From Embleya scabrispora DSM 41855 (lineage in GTDB: Bacteria > Actinomycetota > Actinomycetes > Streptomycetales > Streptomycetaceae): a stretch of 64,000 nucleotides of DNA. Below are positions 35,196 through 42,801 of the stretch, piece by piece. The position numbers were made by a program, and so were the translations under genes. Positions within the stretch are counted from its first letter, which is position 1. Every line of letters begins with the position of its first letter. The DNA is taken from the NCBI RefSeq assembly GCF_000372745.1, contig NZ_KB889562.1:139321-203320 (forward strand), in the 5' to 3' direction. The notes beneath the pieces are model-generated. The model was not told where the DNA came from. It saw nothing but the letters and a program-made list of their open reading frames with translations, and did not search any database.

Positions 35196-35478
35196 GCCCG
35201 AACAGGCGCGCCGGGCAGCGGGGTTGGGGACGCGAACGGATGGCCCGGGCAACGGGGTTCAAGAGCGCGCAAGCGGGCGGCCCGCGCGCCGGAGGGCGGC
35301 CCCGGCCGTGGTGGCCGTCACGGATCCGGTGATCGCCCCGGGCACCCGGAAGCCCGACTCGAACTCCCCTGCCCAGGCGGGCAGCCCGGCGCATCCACCC
35401 GGATCGCCGTCGCCTCCGCCCCCGGCGCCCGGCGCCCCGAAGCGCGTCAAGAAATCACCGCCCGGTCGGATCGGGCCG

Positions 35479-37170
35479 TTACGCGTTCCCCTCGTCGGCG
35501 TCCAGCGAGTCGGCGATTGCCCGGAGCCAGATCACCACCGCCTCGGCGCCCGGGTCGACGGTGCCGATCGCGCGGTCCCCGAGGTAGCTGCTGCGGCCCC
35601 GGCGGGCGCTGTGGTCGGCCGTCTCCTCGGTGCCGGCCGCGGCCGCGTCGATCGCCTCGGCCAGACTCGCGCCGCCCGCCAGCGTCTCACCGGCCGGTAC
35701 GAGGGCGTCCAGCATGGTCCGGTCGCCGACCTGCGCCCCGCCGAGTTCGCCGATCGCCCGCGCGCCCGCGGCCAGTACCTCGCGCCAACCGCGCGGGCCG
35801 GTGTCCTGCGCCACGACCGCGGCCGCGCGCAGGAGCAGCACCGAGTACAGCGGGCCGGACGTGCCGCCGAGCGCCCGCCGCACGGTGTCCGCCAGGCCGC
35901 GCAGCACGGCGGCCGGCGTACCGCCGCCGTAGCCGGGCAACTCGCGCCGGATCGCTTCGGCCCCGCGCGCGAGGCTGATGCCCAGGTCACCGTCGCCGAC
36001 GATCCGGTCCAGCTCGGTCAGGTGCGGTTCGGCCTCGGTCAGCGCCGCGCACACGGCCTCGATCGCCCGGGTCAGCGGCGTCGGGTCGGTCAGTGGCGTG
36101 CCGGCGTCGGTGCTGCCGGGCGCGGGCGCGGCCGGCAGCACGGTGACCCGACCCACGCGGCCGACCACCGGGGTCGGCCAGGCGGGCGCCGAGGTGGCCG
36201 CGTCCAGCCGGGTCAACCGGGCATCGTCGACCCGGAGCAGGGACAACGACATGCCGGCCATCTCCAGCGCGGTCAGGAACGAGCCGCGCCAGGCGCGTTC
36301 CAGGACCAGGCCCCGACGCGCGAGGTAGTGCACCGCGCCCCGCAACACGATGTCGAGTTCCATCGTGGGGGTGCCGCCGAGGTTGTTGACCAGCAATGCG
36401 ACCCGGTCCCCGGCGGCCAGGCCGGTCTCCGCGACGATCCGGTCGAGCAGTTCGGTGACGAAGTCGTCGGCGGGGGCGACCTTGTCCCGCCGTACGCCTG
36501 CCTCGCCGTGGATGCCCAGGCCCAATTCGACCTCGTCCGCGCCGAGTTCGAACCCGGGCCGGCCGGCCGCCGGCACCGTGCCCGGGGTCAGTGCGACGCC
36601 CATCGTGCCGATCGCGCGTGCCGCGGCGTCGGCCTCGGCCGCGACCTCGGCCAGGGTCGCGCCGGCCTCCGCCGCGGCGCCCGCGACCTTGTGCACGAAC
36701 ACCGTCCCGGCGATCCCGCGCCGGCCCGCGGTGTCGTCGCCGGTCGCGAGCGCCACGTCGTCCGCGACCACGACGATCTCGACGGCGATTCCCTCGGCCC
36801 GTGCCAACTCGGCGGCGAGCCCGAAGTTGAGCCGGTCCCCGGTATACGACTTGACCACCAGCAGCACGCCCGCCGGCCCGGCGACGGTGCGGATCGCGGC
36901 CAGGATGGTGTCGGTGGACGGCGAGGTGAACACGTCTCCCGACACGGCCGCGGTGAGCATCCCGGGCCCGACGTACCCCGCGTGTGCGGGTTCGTGGCCG
37001 GCTCCCCCACCGGAGATCACCGCGACTCGGCCGCGCTCCGCGTGGGCCCGGGCGTCGGCGCGCAGCGCGACGTTCGCATCGGCCAGCAGCGCGATGTCGG
37101 GATGGGCGAGGGCCAACCCTTCGAGCATCTCGGGGACGACGTCGCGGGCGGCATTGATCAGCTTCTTCAT
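35479..37170 (-). CDS. ATP-dependent dihydroxyacetone kinase (DhaK-DhaL fusion)
   Basis: The 563-residue protein has an N-terminal DAK1 domain (about residues 1-330) and C-terminal DAK2 domain (about 365-560). DAK1 shows SGGGAGHEPAHAGYVG and His221 in LGIHGEAGV, the residue that binds dihydroxyacetone covalently. DAK2 shows the ATP/magnesium motif VGDGDLGISLARGAEAI. The fusion matches ATP-dependent kinases of the Citrobacter/eukaryote type, not the PTS-dependent split form. It phosphorylates dihydroxyacetone or a related triose. The start at 37170 is well placed. Confidence 0.94.
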   Translation of the reverse strand: MKKLINAARDVVPEMLEGLALAHPDIALLADANVALRADARAHAERGRVAVISGGGAGHEPAHAGYVGPGMLTAAVSGDVFTSPSTDTILAAIRTVAGPAGVLLVVKSYTGDRLNFGLAAELARAEGIAVEIVVVADDVALATGDDTAGRRGIAGTVFVHKVAGAAAEAGATLAEVAAEADAAARAIGTMGVALTPGTVPAAGRPGFELGADEVELGLGIHGEAGVRRDKVAPADDFVTELLDRIVAETGLAAGDRVALLVNNLGGTPTMELDIVLRGAVHYLARRGLVLERAWRGSFLTALEMAGMSLSLLRVDDARLTRLDAATSAPAWPTPVVGRVGRVTVLPAAPAPGSTDAGTPLTDPTPLTRAIEAVCAALTEAEPHLTELDRIVGDGDLGISLARGAEAIRRELPGYGGGTPAAVLRGLADTVRRALGGTSGPLYSVLLLRAAAVVAQDTGPRGWREVLAAGARAIGELGGAQVGDRTMLDALVPAGETLAGGASLAEAIDAAAAGTEETADHSARRGRSSYLGDRAIGTVDPGAEAVVIWLRAIADSLDADEGNA

Positions 37171-37331
37171 GGCTGAATCTCTACCTGGAAGCGCACCGGA
37201 CCAACCCCATCGGGGGGTTGCGGAGCGCGCGACCCGGTGCACGGCACCCGGGTACCCGCGGCCCGGTCGATCGTTTCCGAGGCGCACTCGACGGCCGACC
37301 GGCCGGCGGCGCCGGCCGACTTCGACGCGGG

Positions 37332-37691
37332 CTACTCCGTCGACACCGGTGCGCGTACCTTCCGGGAGGCGCCCGGTCGTGGGACGCCGTCCACCGACAC
37401 GCAGATCCCGTACACCCGGGCCTGCGACGTCCAGCCGTTGGCACGGCCCCGGTTGTTGCTGATCTGCACGCGCGCGCGGGTGTCGTCCAGCGCGGAGACC
37501 AGGTGGAGGTACATCTTTCCGGCGACCCGGGCGAGCACGATGTCACCGATTTCGAGGTGGGCCGGATCGACCGGCGCGACGGTCACGAGTTGGCGACTGC
37601 GGATAAGCGGGACCATGGAGGCCCCGCGCGGGCGAAACTCGACGGTGGCGCCGTGCGCCACCTTGGCGGCCATGCTGTCCATCATCCCCAT
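37332..37691 (-). CDS. S24/S26 (LexA-like) mini-protein without DNA-binding domain
   Basis: The 119-residue protein is a bare S24-type beta domain: RPRGASMVPLIRSRQLVTVAPVDP carries Ser25 of the GxSMxP motif, followed by EIGDIVLARVAGKMYLHLV and QISNNRGRANGWT. In LexA-type peptidases a Lys pairs with the Ser; the aligned position here seems to be His63, with Lys59 close by, so autoproteolysis is uncertain. There is no helix-turn-helix. ATG 37691 lacks a strong ribosome binding site. Confidence 0.72.
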   Translation of the reverse strand: MGMMDSMAAKVAHGATVEFRPRGASMVPLIRSRQLVTVAPVDPAHLEIGDIVLARVAGKMYLHLVSALDDTRARVQISNNRGRANGWTSQARVYGICVSVDGVPRPGASRKVRAPVSTE

Positions 37692-37958
37692 CGCGCAACA
37701 GGATGACGGATGAGCGCCGAGCCTGCCACGGGTTTTTTCTCGCCTCCGGGCGCAGGCCCGGGAAACCGGTCTCCCGGACGAGTTGGCCCGGAAGCGACGG
37801 ATGGTGGGTCCCGAGGGTCGGTGGGCTCGAACGTCTCCGAGACCGGTCACCGGACAACCCGGTTGCCGGGAAAAGCGGGGACCGGACACAATCGCCCGAC
37901 CAGCGAACGGCGGCGGCGACGATTGCGGCGACCGCCCGTATCACCTGCGGGGGCAAGT

Positions 37959-38603
37959 GTGATCGAGACCAGCGCGATACTCGGGGTGAGCGCCGTGGCG
38001 CTCGGGATGGTACTGACCCCCGGGCCGAACATGATGTACGTGACCTCCCGCAGCATCACCCAGGGCCGCCGGGCCGGTCTGGTATCGCTGCTCGGCGTCG
38101 GGCTCGGCTTCCTGATCTACATGTCGATGGCCAACCTCGGCCTGTCCGCGGTGTTCCTGGTGGTGCCGGAGCTGTACATGGCGGTCAAGCTCGCCGGTGC
38201 GGCCTACCTCGGCTGGCTCGCGTGGCAGGCGCTGCGGCCCGGTGGCATTTCGGCGTTCGCCCCGCAGGAGCTCGCGCCGGACTCGAATCGGCGGTTGTTC
38301 ACGATGGGTCTGTTGACGAACCTGCTGAACCCCAAGGCCGCGATCATGTACCTGTCGCTGATCCCGCAGTTCGTCGACCCGGCCGCCGGGCACGTCCTGC
38401 TCCAGGGATTCGCTCTGGGCACCATCCAGATCCTGATCAGTCTCACGGTGAACACGATCCTGGTCCTGGCGGCGGGCACGATCGCGGTGTTCCTGGCCCG
38501 GCGGCCGTCCTGGCTGCGGATCCAGCGCTACGTGATGGGCACCGTCCTGGGCGGACTCGCCGTCAAGATGGCCACCGATCGCAGCCACCCGGCAACGGCG
38601 TGA
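37959..38603 (+). CDS. LysE/RhtB-family exporter
   Basis: The 214-residue membrane protein has about six helices and the family signature GMVLTPGPNMMYVTSRSITQGRRAGL near the N-terminus, plus NLLNPKAAIMYLSLIPQFV in the middle. It exports amino acids such as homoserine, threonine or lysine-type compounds. GTG 37959 starts the first helix at the right place; the open frame upstream is Arg-rich and not credible. Confidence 0.92.
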   Translation: MIETSAILGVSAVALGMVLTPGPNMMYVTSRSITQGRRAGLVSLLGVGLGFLIYMSMANLGLSAVFLVVPELYMAVKLAGAAYLGWLAWQALRPGGISAFAPQELAPDSNRRLFTMGLLTNLLNPKAAIMYLSLIPQFVDPAAGHVLLQGFALGTIQILISLTVNTILVLAAGTIAVFLARRPSWLRIQRYVMGTVLGGLAVKMATDRSHPATA

Positions 38604-38768
38604 CTCGCCTCGCGACGCGGAGATCGGCACGCGGCTCGACGAGTACGCGAAGCAGGACGCCATCGGTCCGCGCGCCGATTCGGGCCGGCGAGGTCACCGC
38701 GGCCGAGGTCGAGCAGGCCGCGACCTTCGTCGGATGACACCGGGGCGAGCGGCCGTCGGCCGGACCGG
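38604..38768. other. Intergenic stretch with possible coding relic
   Basis: On the plus strand one frame reads DAEIGTRLDEYAKQDAIGPR, and a second frame continues IRAGEVTAAEVEQAATFVG, ending at TGA 38735-38737. Both look like real protein and neither has a start, so this may be the frameshifted tail of a lost gene. I cannot name it. Confidence 0.3.
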
Positions 38769-39473
38769 CTACTCGGCGACCGGTTCGGGCAACGCGACCG
38801 GCACGGGGGTCGCGGCGGTGCGCTTGCGGGCCGACTCGCGTGTGTACTCGGGCAGTTCCTCGACGTCGAGCAGTCGTGGCAGCAGGTCGGCCTCGGTGGT
38901 CAGGGCCCGGAAACACTCACCGATGGTGAGGTCGTGGTGGGCGGGGCGGAAGACGATCGTGATCGCATCCCCCGAACCGATCTCGCCCGGTTCGATCACC
39001 CGCAGGTACGTACCCGGCAGTGCGCGTTCGGTGAACCTGCGCACCCAGCGCCGCTCGTCCAGCCACAGCGCGAAGGTCGCACACGGAATGCGCGGGAGGG
39101 ATACCTCCAACAGCGGTCCGGCCGCGCCCACTCGCCAGCGCTCGCCTATCAGCGCGGCCTCCAGGTCCAGGCCGGACGTGGTGAGGTTCTCCCCGAAGCT
39201 GCCGTTGCCCAACTCGCGCCCGAGCTCCAGCGCCCACATGTCCAGGTTCTCGCGCGAATAGGCATAGACGGCCTGATCGTCCCCGCCGTGGTTGTGTCGG
39301 TCGTACACCCCGTCGCCGACCAACCCGCTGCCCAGCCCCTCGGGTCCGGATCCGGGTGCACGCACGGCGACCGGCTGGTCGACGGGTCGTTTGTCGATTC
39401 CGGTCGTTTCGACGCCGGACTTGGTCGGGTTGGGGCGCGGCCGGGCAAGGTTCACCGAGATCACATGCGGCAT
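38769..39473 (-). CDS. MOSC-domain protein (YiiM-like)
   Basis: The 234-residue protein is a stand-alone MOSC domain: GDGVYDRHNHGGDDQAVYAYSREN, FGENLTTSGLD, and the conserved cysteine in LPRIPCATFALWL. This is the YiiM branch, which handles molybdenum cofactor in N-hydroxylated-base detoxification. It differs from the mARC-like MOSC protein at 12954-13781. Its strand neighbours give no further clue. Confidence 0.92.
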   Translation of the reverse strand: MPHVISVNLARPRPNPTKSGVETTGIDKRPVDQPVAVRAPGSGPEGLGSGLVGDGVYDRHNHGGDDQAVYAYSRENLDMWALELGRELGNGSFGENLTTSGLDLEAALIGERWRVGAAGPLLEVSLPRIPCATFALWLDERRWVRRFTERALPGTYLRVIEPGEIGSGDAITIVFRPAHHDLTIGECFRALTTEADLLPRLLDVEELPEYTRESARKRTAATPVPVALPEPVAE

Positions 39474-39625
39474 GTCGGCAGGCTACCGGGCCAACGGCGG
39501 CCCGGATTGGGCCGATTGCGGCGGCGCCGACCGCTTATTGGGGCCAGACCGGGGCAAAAACCTGTTATCGGCGCCCTCGGGGACGCCGTGGCCCGTCTGT
39601 CCGGGCTTCAGGGAGGGACCACGAC

Positions 39626-39784
39626 ATGAGTTCGCTGTCGAAGACGATCAAGAAGATCCAGAGTTATATCCGCCGCAATCCGCGCCAGGTCGAGCAGGGC
39701 CGTCGGCTCGTGCGCGACCGGCTCGGCCGCCGGCGCGGCGGCAGCGGGCAGGGCCCGGGCAACCCGCCGAGCAACACGGCCTGA
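39626..39784 (+). CDS. Small basic protein (52 residues)
   Basis: The peptide starts MSSLSKTIKKIQSYIRRNPR and continues with many Arg and Gly residues (RLVRDRLGRRRGG), ending PGNPPSNTA. The N-terminal half can form an amphipathic, strongly positive helix. GGGAGGG lies eight bases before ATG 39626, a strong ribosome binding site that supports real translation. It may bind nucleic acid or membranes; I do not recognise a family. Confidence 0.65.
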   Translation: MSSLSKTIKKIQSYIRRNPRQVEQGRRLVRDRLGRRRGGSGQGPGNPPSNTA

Positions 39785-39884
39785 TCCGACCGACCCGGGG
39801 CGAACGCACCGCACTCGCACGCCGACTCGGCGCGTGCGCCCCGGCTCCCGCGACCGAGCGCGGTGCCATCGAGTGCGGTGCCAC

Positions 39885-40262
39885 TCATTCGATCAGGGTC
39901 CGCTTGGCACGCACGACGCAGAACTCGTTGCCTTCCGGGTCGGCGAGTACCGTCCACGATTCGGTGCCGGTTTGGCCGACGTCCACGCGGCGGGCGCCGA
40001 GGGCGAGGACGCGCTCGATCTCCGCCTCCCGCTCGCCGGGACCGGCGCCCGGGGTCAGGTCCAGGTGCAGCCGGTTCTTGACCGTCTTGACGTCCGTCAC
40101 CGGCATGAAGCAGATGCCGATCGGCGCACCCGGCTCGGTCCCGATGACCACCTCGCGGTCGCGCACCGACAAAATCTCCCACCCCAGCACGTCGGCCCAG
40201 AAGCGGGCAAGGCCCGGCAGGTCGTGCGCGTCGATGACGATGTGGTGCAAGGAAATGGCCAT
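39885..40262 (-). CDS. VOC/glyoxalase-family protein
   Basis: The 125-residue protein is a single glyoxalase/bleomycin-resistance fold: LHHIVIDAHDLPGLARFWADVLGW at the start and LADPEGNEFCVV at the end, with His and Glu metal ligands. Members are dioxygenases, lyases or binding proteins; the role is open. ATG 40262 is the family-typical start, with ATG 40271 as alternative. It diverges from the GNAT-mug pair. Confidence 0.9.
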   Translation of the reverse strand: MAISLHHIVIDAHDLPGLARFWADVLGWEILSVRDREVVIGTEPGAPIGICFMPVTDVKTVKNRLHLDLTPGAGPGEREAEIERVLALGARRVDVGQTGTESWTVLADPEGNEFCVVRAKRTLIE

Positions 40263-40474
40263 GCCCGCCATTGTGTGACCCGGGATCGATCGATCCAACG
40301 GGATTTCCGCTCACCCGCGCACCCGCGCCGCCCGCCGCCCGGACGCCGGCGATCACGCGTCGGCTCGGCGTATCCGGCCCGGTTCGACGACGCCCGGCCA
40401 CCGCGCACCCGGCCGGTCGGCACCGCGCCCGCCGGGCGAAGTGGCAACGGAGCGGTCGTGTCACACTGGCCCGC

Positions 40475-41299
40475 ATGCCGAAGTCCGCCGCAGAGATGCG
40501 CGCCCGCTTGGAGACGTTCTACGACGCGATGGCACGTCGGTCCACTCGCGCGGAGACGTTCGGCGGGTTGACCCTGTTCGTCCGGGAGGGCCAGGGGTGG
40601 CCCCGTTACGCACGACCCACGCTCGGCGGTTCCGTCGAGCCCACCGCCGCGGACGTCCGCGCGGTGCGGGCGCGGCAGAGAGAGTTGAAAGTGCCCGAGT
40701 CGTTCGAATGGGTCGACGAGACCACCCCGGCGCTGCGTGCGGCCGCGATCGAGGCCGAGTTGCACGTGCACGAGCACCCGCTGATGGTGCTCGATCCCAG
40801 CGAACGCCCCGCCGAACGCCCGGAGCTGCCGGACCTGGTGACGGTGCGTCGAGTCCGGGCGGACGCGACCGACCTGGCGATCGTGCACAGTGTCGCGACG
40901 GTCGGGTTCGCGAACCCGGGCACCGCGTCCGGAACCGACGGCCCGACCGAGCGGGACACCACCGCACTCGTCCAGGACCCGGACCTGCTGTCCTATCTCA
41001 ACGAGCGGCTGCGCTCCGGCGAGACGGTGATGTTCGCCGCGTACAGCTCGGCCGGACCATTGTGCGTGGGCAGCTACCAGCAGTTGTACGACACGACCGA
41101 GATCGTCGGTGTGGCCACTCTCCCGGCGGCCCGGCGCGGTGGCCTCGCCGCCGCGGTGACCTGGGAGTTGGCCGGGCATGCGCTCGACGGCGGGAGCGAC
41201 ACGGTGTTCCTGTCGGCGGGCGACCAGGACGTGGCGCGCATGTACGGCCGACTCGGCTTCCGGTCGGTGGGCACGGCGCTGATCGCCGAGGCACCGTGA
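40475..41299 (+). CDS. GNAT-family acetyltransferase
   Basis: The 274-residue protein has an unrecognised N-terminal half and a C-terminal GNAT domain, with motif A in IVGVATLPAARRGGLAAAVTWELAGHAL and the closing motif RMYGRLGFRSVGTALIAEA. Start at ATG 40475 is the first codon after a non-coding-looking Arg-rich stretch. The TGA overlaps the mug start (GTGA), so the two are co-translated. Confidence 0.85.
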   Translation: MPKSAAEMRARLETFYDAMARRSTRAETFGGLTLFVREGQGWPRYARPTLGGSVEPTAADVRAVRARQRELKVPESFEWVDETTPALRAAAIEAELHVHEHPLMVLDPSERPAERPELPDLVTVRRVRADATDLAIVHSVATVGFANPGTASGTDGPTERDTTALVQDPDLLSYLNERLRSGETVMFAAYSSAGPLCVGSYQQLYDTTEIVGVATLPAARRGGLAAAVTWELAGHALDGGSDTVFLSAGDQDVARMYGRLGFRSVGTALIAEAP

Positions 41300-41991
41300 G
41301 CGGCGGGAAGGAATCCGAGTCGGGCCCCGCGAAGCCGCTCGTGCTGCCCGTCCCGCCGGGCCGCAATCCCACCGCCGCCGAGATGGCCGCCGCACACGGC
41401 CGGACCATCCCGGATGTGATCGGGCCGAACCTGCGGGTGTTGTTCTGCGGGATCAACCCGGGCCTGTGGTCCGGCGCCACCGACCGGCACTTCGCGCGTC
41501 CCGGGAACCGGTTCTGGCCCGCGCTGTACGCGAGCGGGTTCACCCCTCGGCTGCTCGCTCCGACCGAGCAGGACGAGTTGCTCGCGCTCGGCCTCGGCAT
41601 CACCAACGTGGTGGCCCGCACCACCGCCCGCGCGGACGAGTTGACCAGGGACGAGTACGTCGCCGGCGGCGCGGCGCTCACGGCCAGGGTGCACAAGTAC
41701 CGACCGGCCTGGCTGGCGGTGTTGGGCATCGGCGCCTACCGGACCGGCTTCGGCCGGTCCAAGGCGGTGGTCGGCCGGCAGCGGGAGACGATCGGCGACA
41801 CCGGTATCTGGGTGCTGCCGAACCCCAGCGGCCTGAACGCGCACTGGACGGCGGCGGCCCTGGCCGAGGCGTTCGCCGAACTCCGCGCGGCGAGCGATCC
41901 CGACCCGGACTCGGGGTCGGTGTCGGGCTCGGGGTCGGCGGCCTCGGAAGCCCCGGACCCGGACGGACAAGGCGGCGCGCCGCCCGCATGA
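41296..41991 (+). CDS. mug: G/U mismatch-specific DNA glycosylase
   Basis: The 231-residue protein excises uracil or thymine mispaired with guanine. Motif 1 is LFCGINPGLWSGATDRHFARPGNRFWP, with the catalytic Asn in GINPG, and motif 2 is VLPNPSGLNAHW. The last 35 residues are a disordered Asp/Ser/Gly/Pro-rich tail not found in the core family. GTG 41296 overlaps the upstream stop. Confidence 0.94.
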   Translation: MSGGKESESGPAKPLVLPVPPGRNPTAAEMAAAHGRTIPDVIGPNLRVLFCGINPGLWSGATDRHFARPGNRFWPALYASGFTPRLLAPTEQDELLALGLGITNVVARTTARADELTRDEYVAGGAALTARVHKYRPAWLAVLGIGAYRTGFGRSKAVVGRQRETIGDTGIWVLPNPSGLNAHWTAAALAEAFAELRAASDPDPDSGSVSGSGSAASEAPDPDGQGGAPPA

Positions 41992-42175
41992 CGCGGCCCG
42001 GGCCGGCGACCCCGCCCGCGGCCGGCCGCCCGCCGTCCGCCGGCGCCCGGCGTGCCCGTGCCCCGGGCGCGTCGGGATCGTTTCGACGACCTGTATCCGA
42101 GTCGACACGTCAACCGACCGAGTGGCATCACCCGGTTGGTGGTTACTTCGCGCCTCCTCGCGCGGTTGGATCGGC

Positions 42176-42364
42176 ATGAAGATCCTGCGGGCCCCGTTCG
42201 GGCCGTGGCCCACCGAGACGTTCGAGACCCCCGTCTACGAGGCGTTGGTCGCGGAGTGGCGCGATTCGGGCCGGGAGGTGCCGCAACCGCTGGATCGATC
42301 TCACGACCGCCCGGCCCGGCACGCGCGCCCGCCCCGCCTCGGGCCCCGAACCGGTCGTCCCTGA
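42176..42364 (+). CDS. Short hypothetical protein (62 residues), possibly truncated
   Basis: The first 40 residues (MKILRAPFGPWPTETFETPV, then YEALVAEWRDSGREVPQPLD) look like real protein and resemble small actinobacterial hypotheticals. After that the sequence becomes Arg/Pro-rich, suggesting that the original reading frame has been lost. No strong ribosome binding site precedes ATG 42176. Confidence 0.45.
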   Translation: MKILRAPFGPWPTETFETPVYEALVAEWRDSGREVPQPLDRSHDRPARHARPPRLGPRTGRP

Positions 42365-42519
42365 GCCCGCAGGGCGCCGTAGCGCCCGGTGTCGAGGGCC
42401 GCGCCGCCGGGGGGGTGTGCCCGCCCTGCGGTGATCCGTGGTAAGTCGCGAACACGCGACACGACACAACACCTGGGGGTGCGACGAGCACCCCGCCACT
42501 ACATATATGCTCTGCGACG

Positions 42520-42680
42520 CAGCTGGTTCGCCGTTCCGAGTTCAGCGGAAGGGCGAAGCAAGAGGGAATCCGGTGCGAAGCCGGGACTGCCCCCGCAGCG
42601 GTGAGCGGGAACGAACGTCGTCATGGAGCGCCGAACGCCGAGAGGCTTTCGGGAAGCGACGACCACTAGGCACTCCGCGG
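42520..42680 (+). ncRNA. Cobalamin (B12) riboswitch upstream of nrdAB
   Basis: The conserved B12 core is plain: GAGGGAATCCGGTG at 42562-42575, then GACTGCCCCCGCAGCGGTGAG at 42585-42605, matching the aptamer's GGTG...ACTGCCCCCGCA.CGGT signature. GCTGGTTCGCC upstream and GCTTTCGGGAAGCGAC downstream fit the outer stems. The end lies about 120 bp before the nrdA GTG. In Streptomyces, B12 binding to such an element shuts off class Ia reductase because the B12-dependent class II enzyme NrdJ suffices. Confidence 0.95.
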
Positions 42681-42801
42681 TCCGCCGAGCACGCCGTGCC
42701 CGGCGGTGCCCCGGCATGCCCGCGAGTCCGAATACCTGCCGGCTGCCCGTGCCCTCGGGCGCGGGGTCACTTGTACGTACGAGCTCGCGAGGAGAGAGCA
42801 C

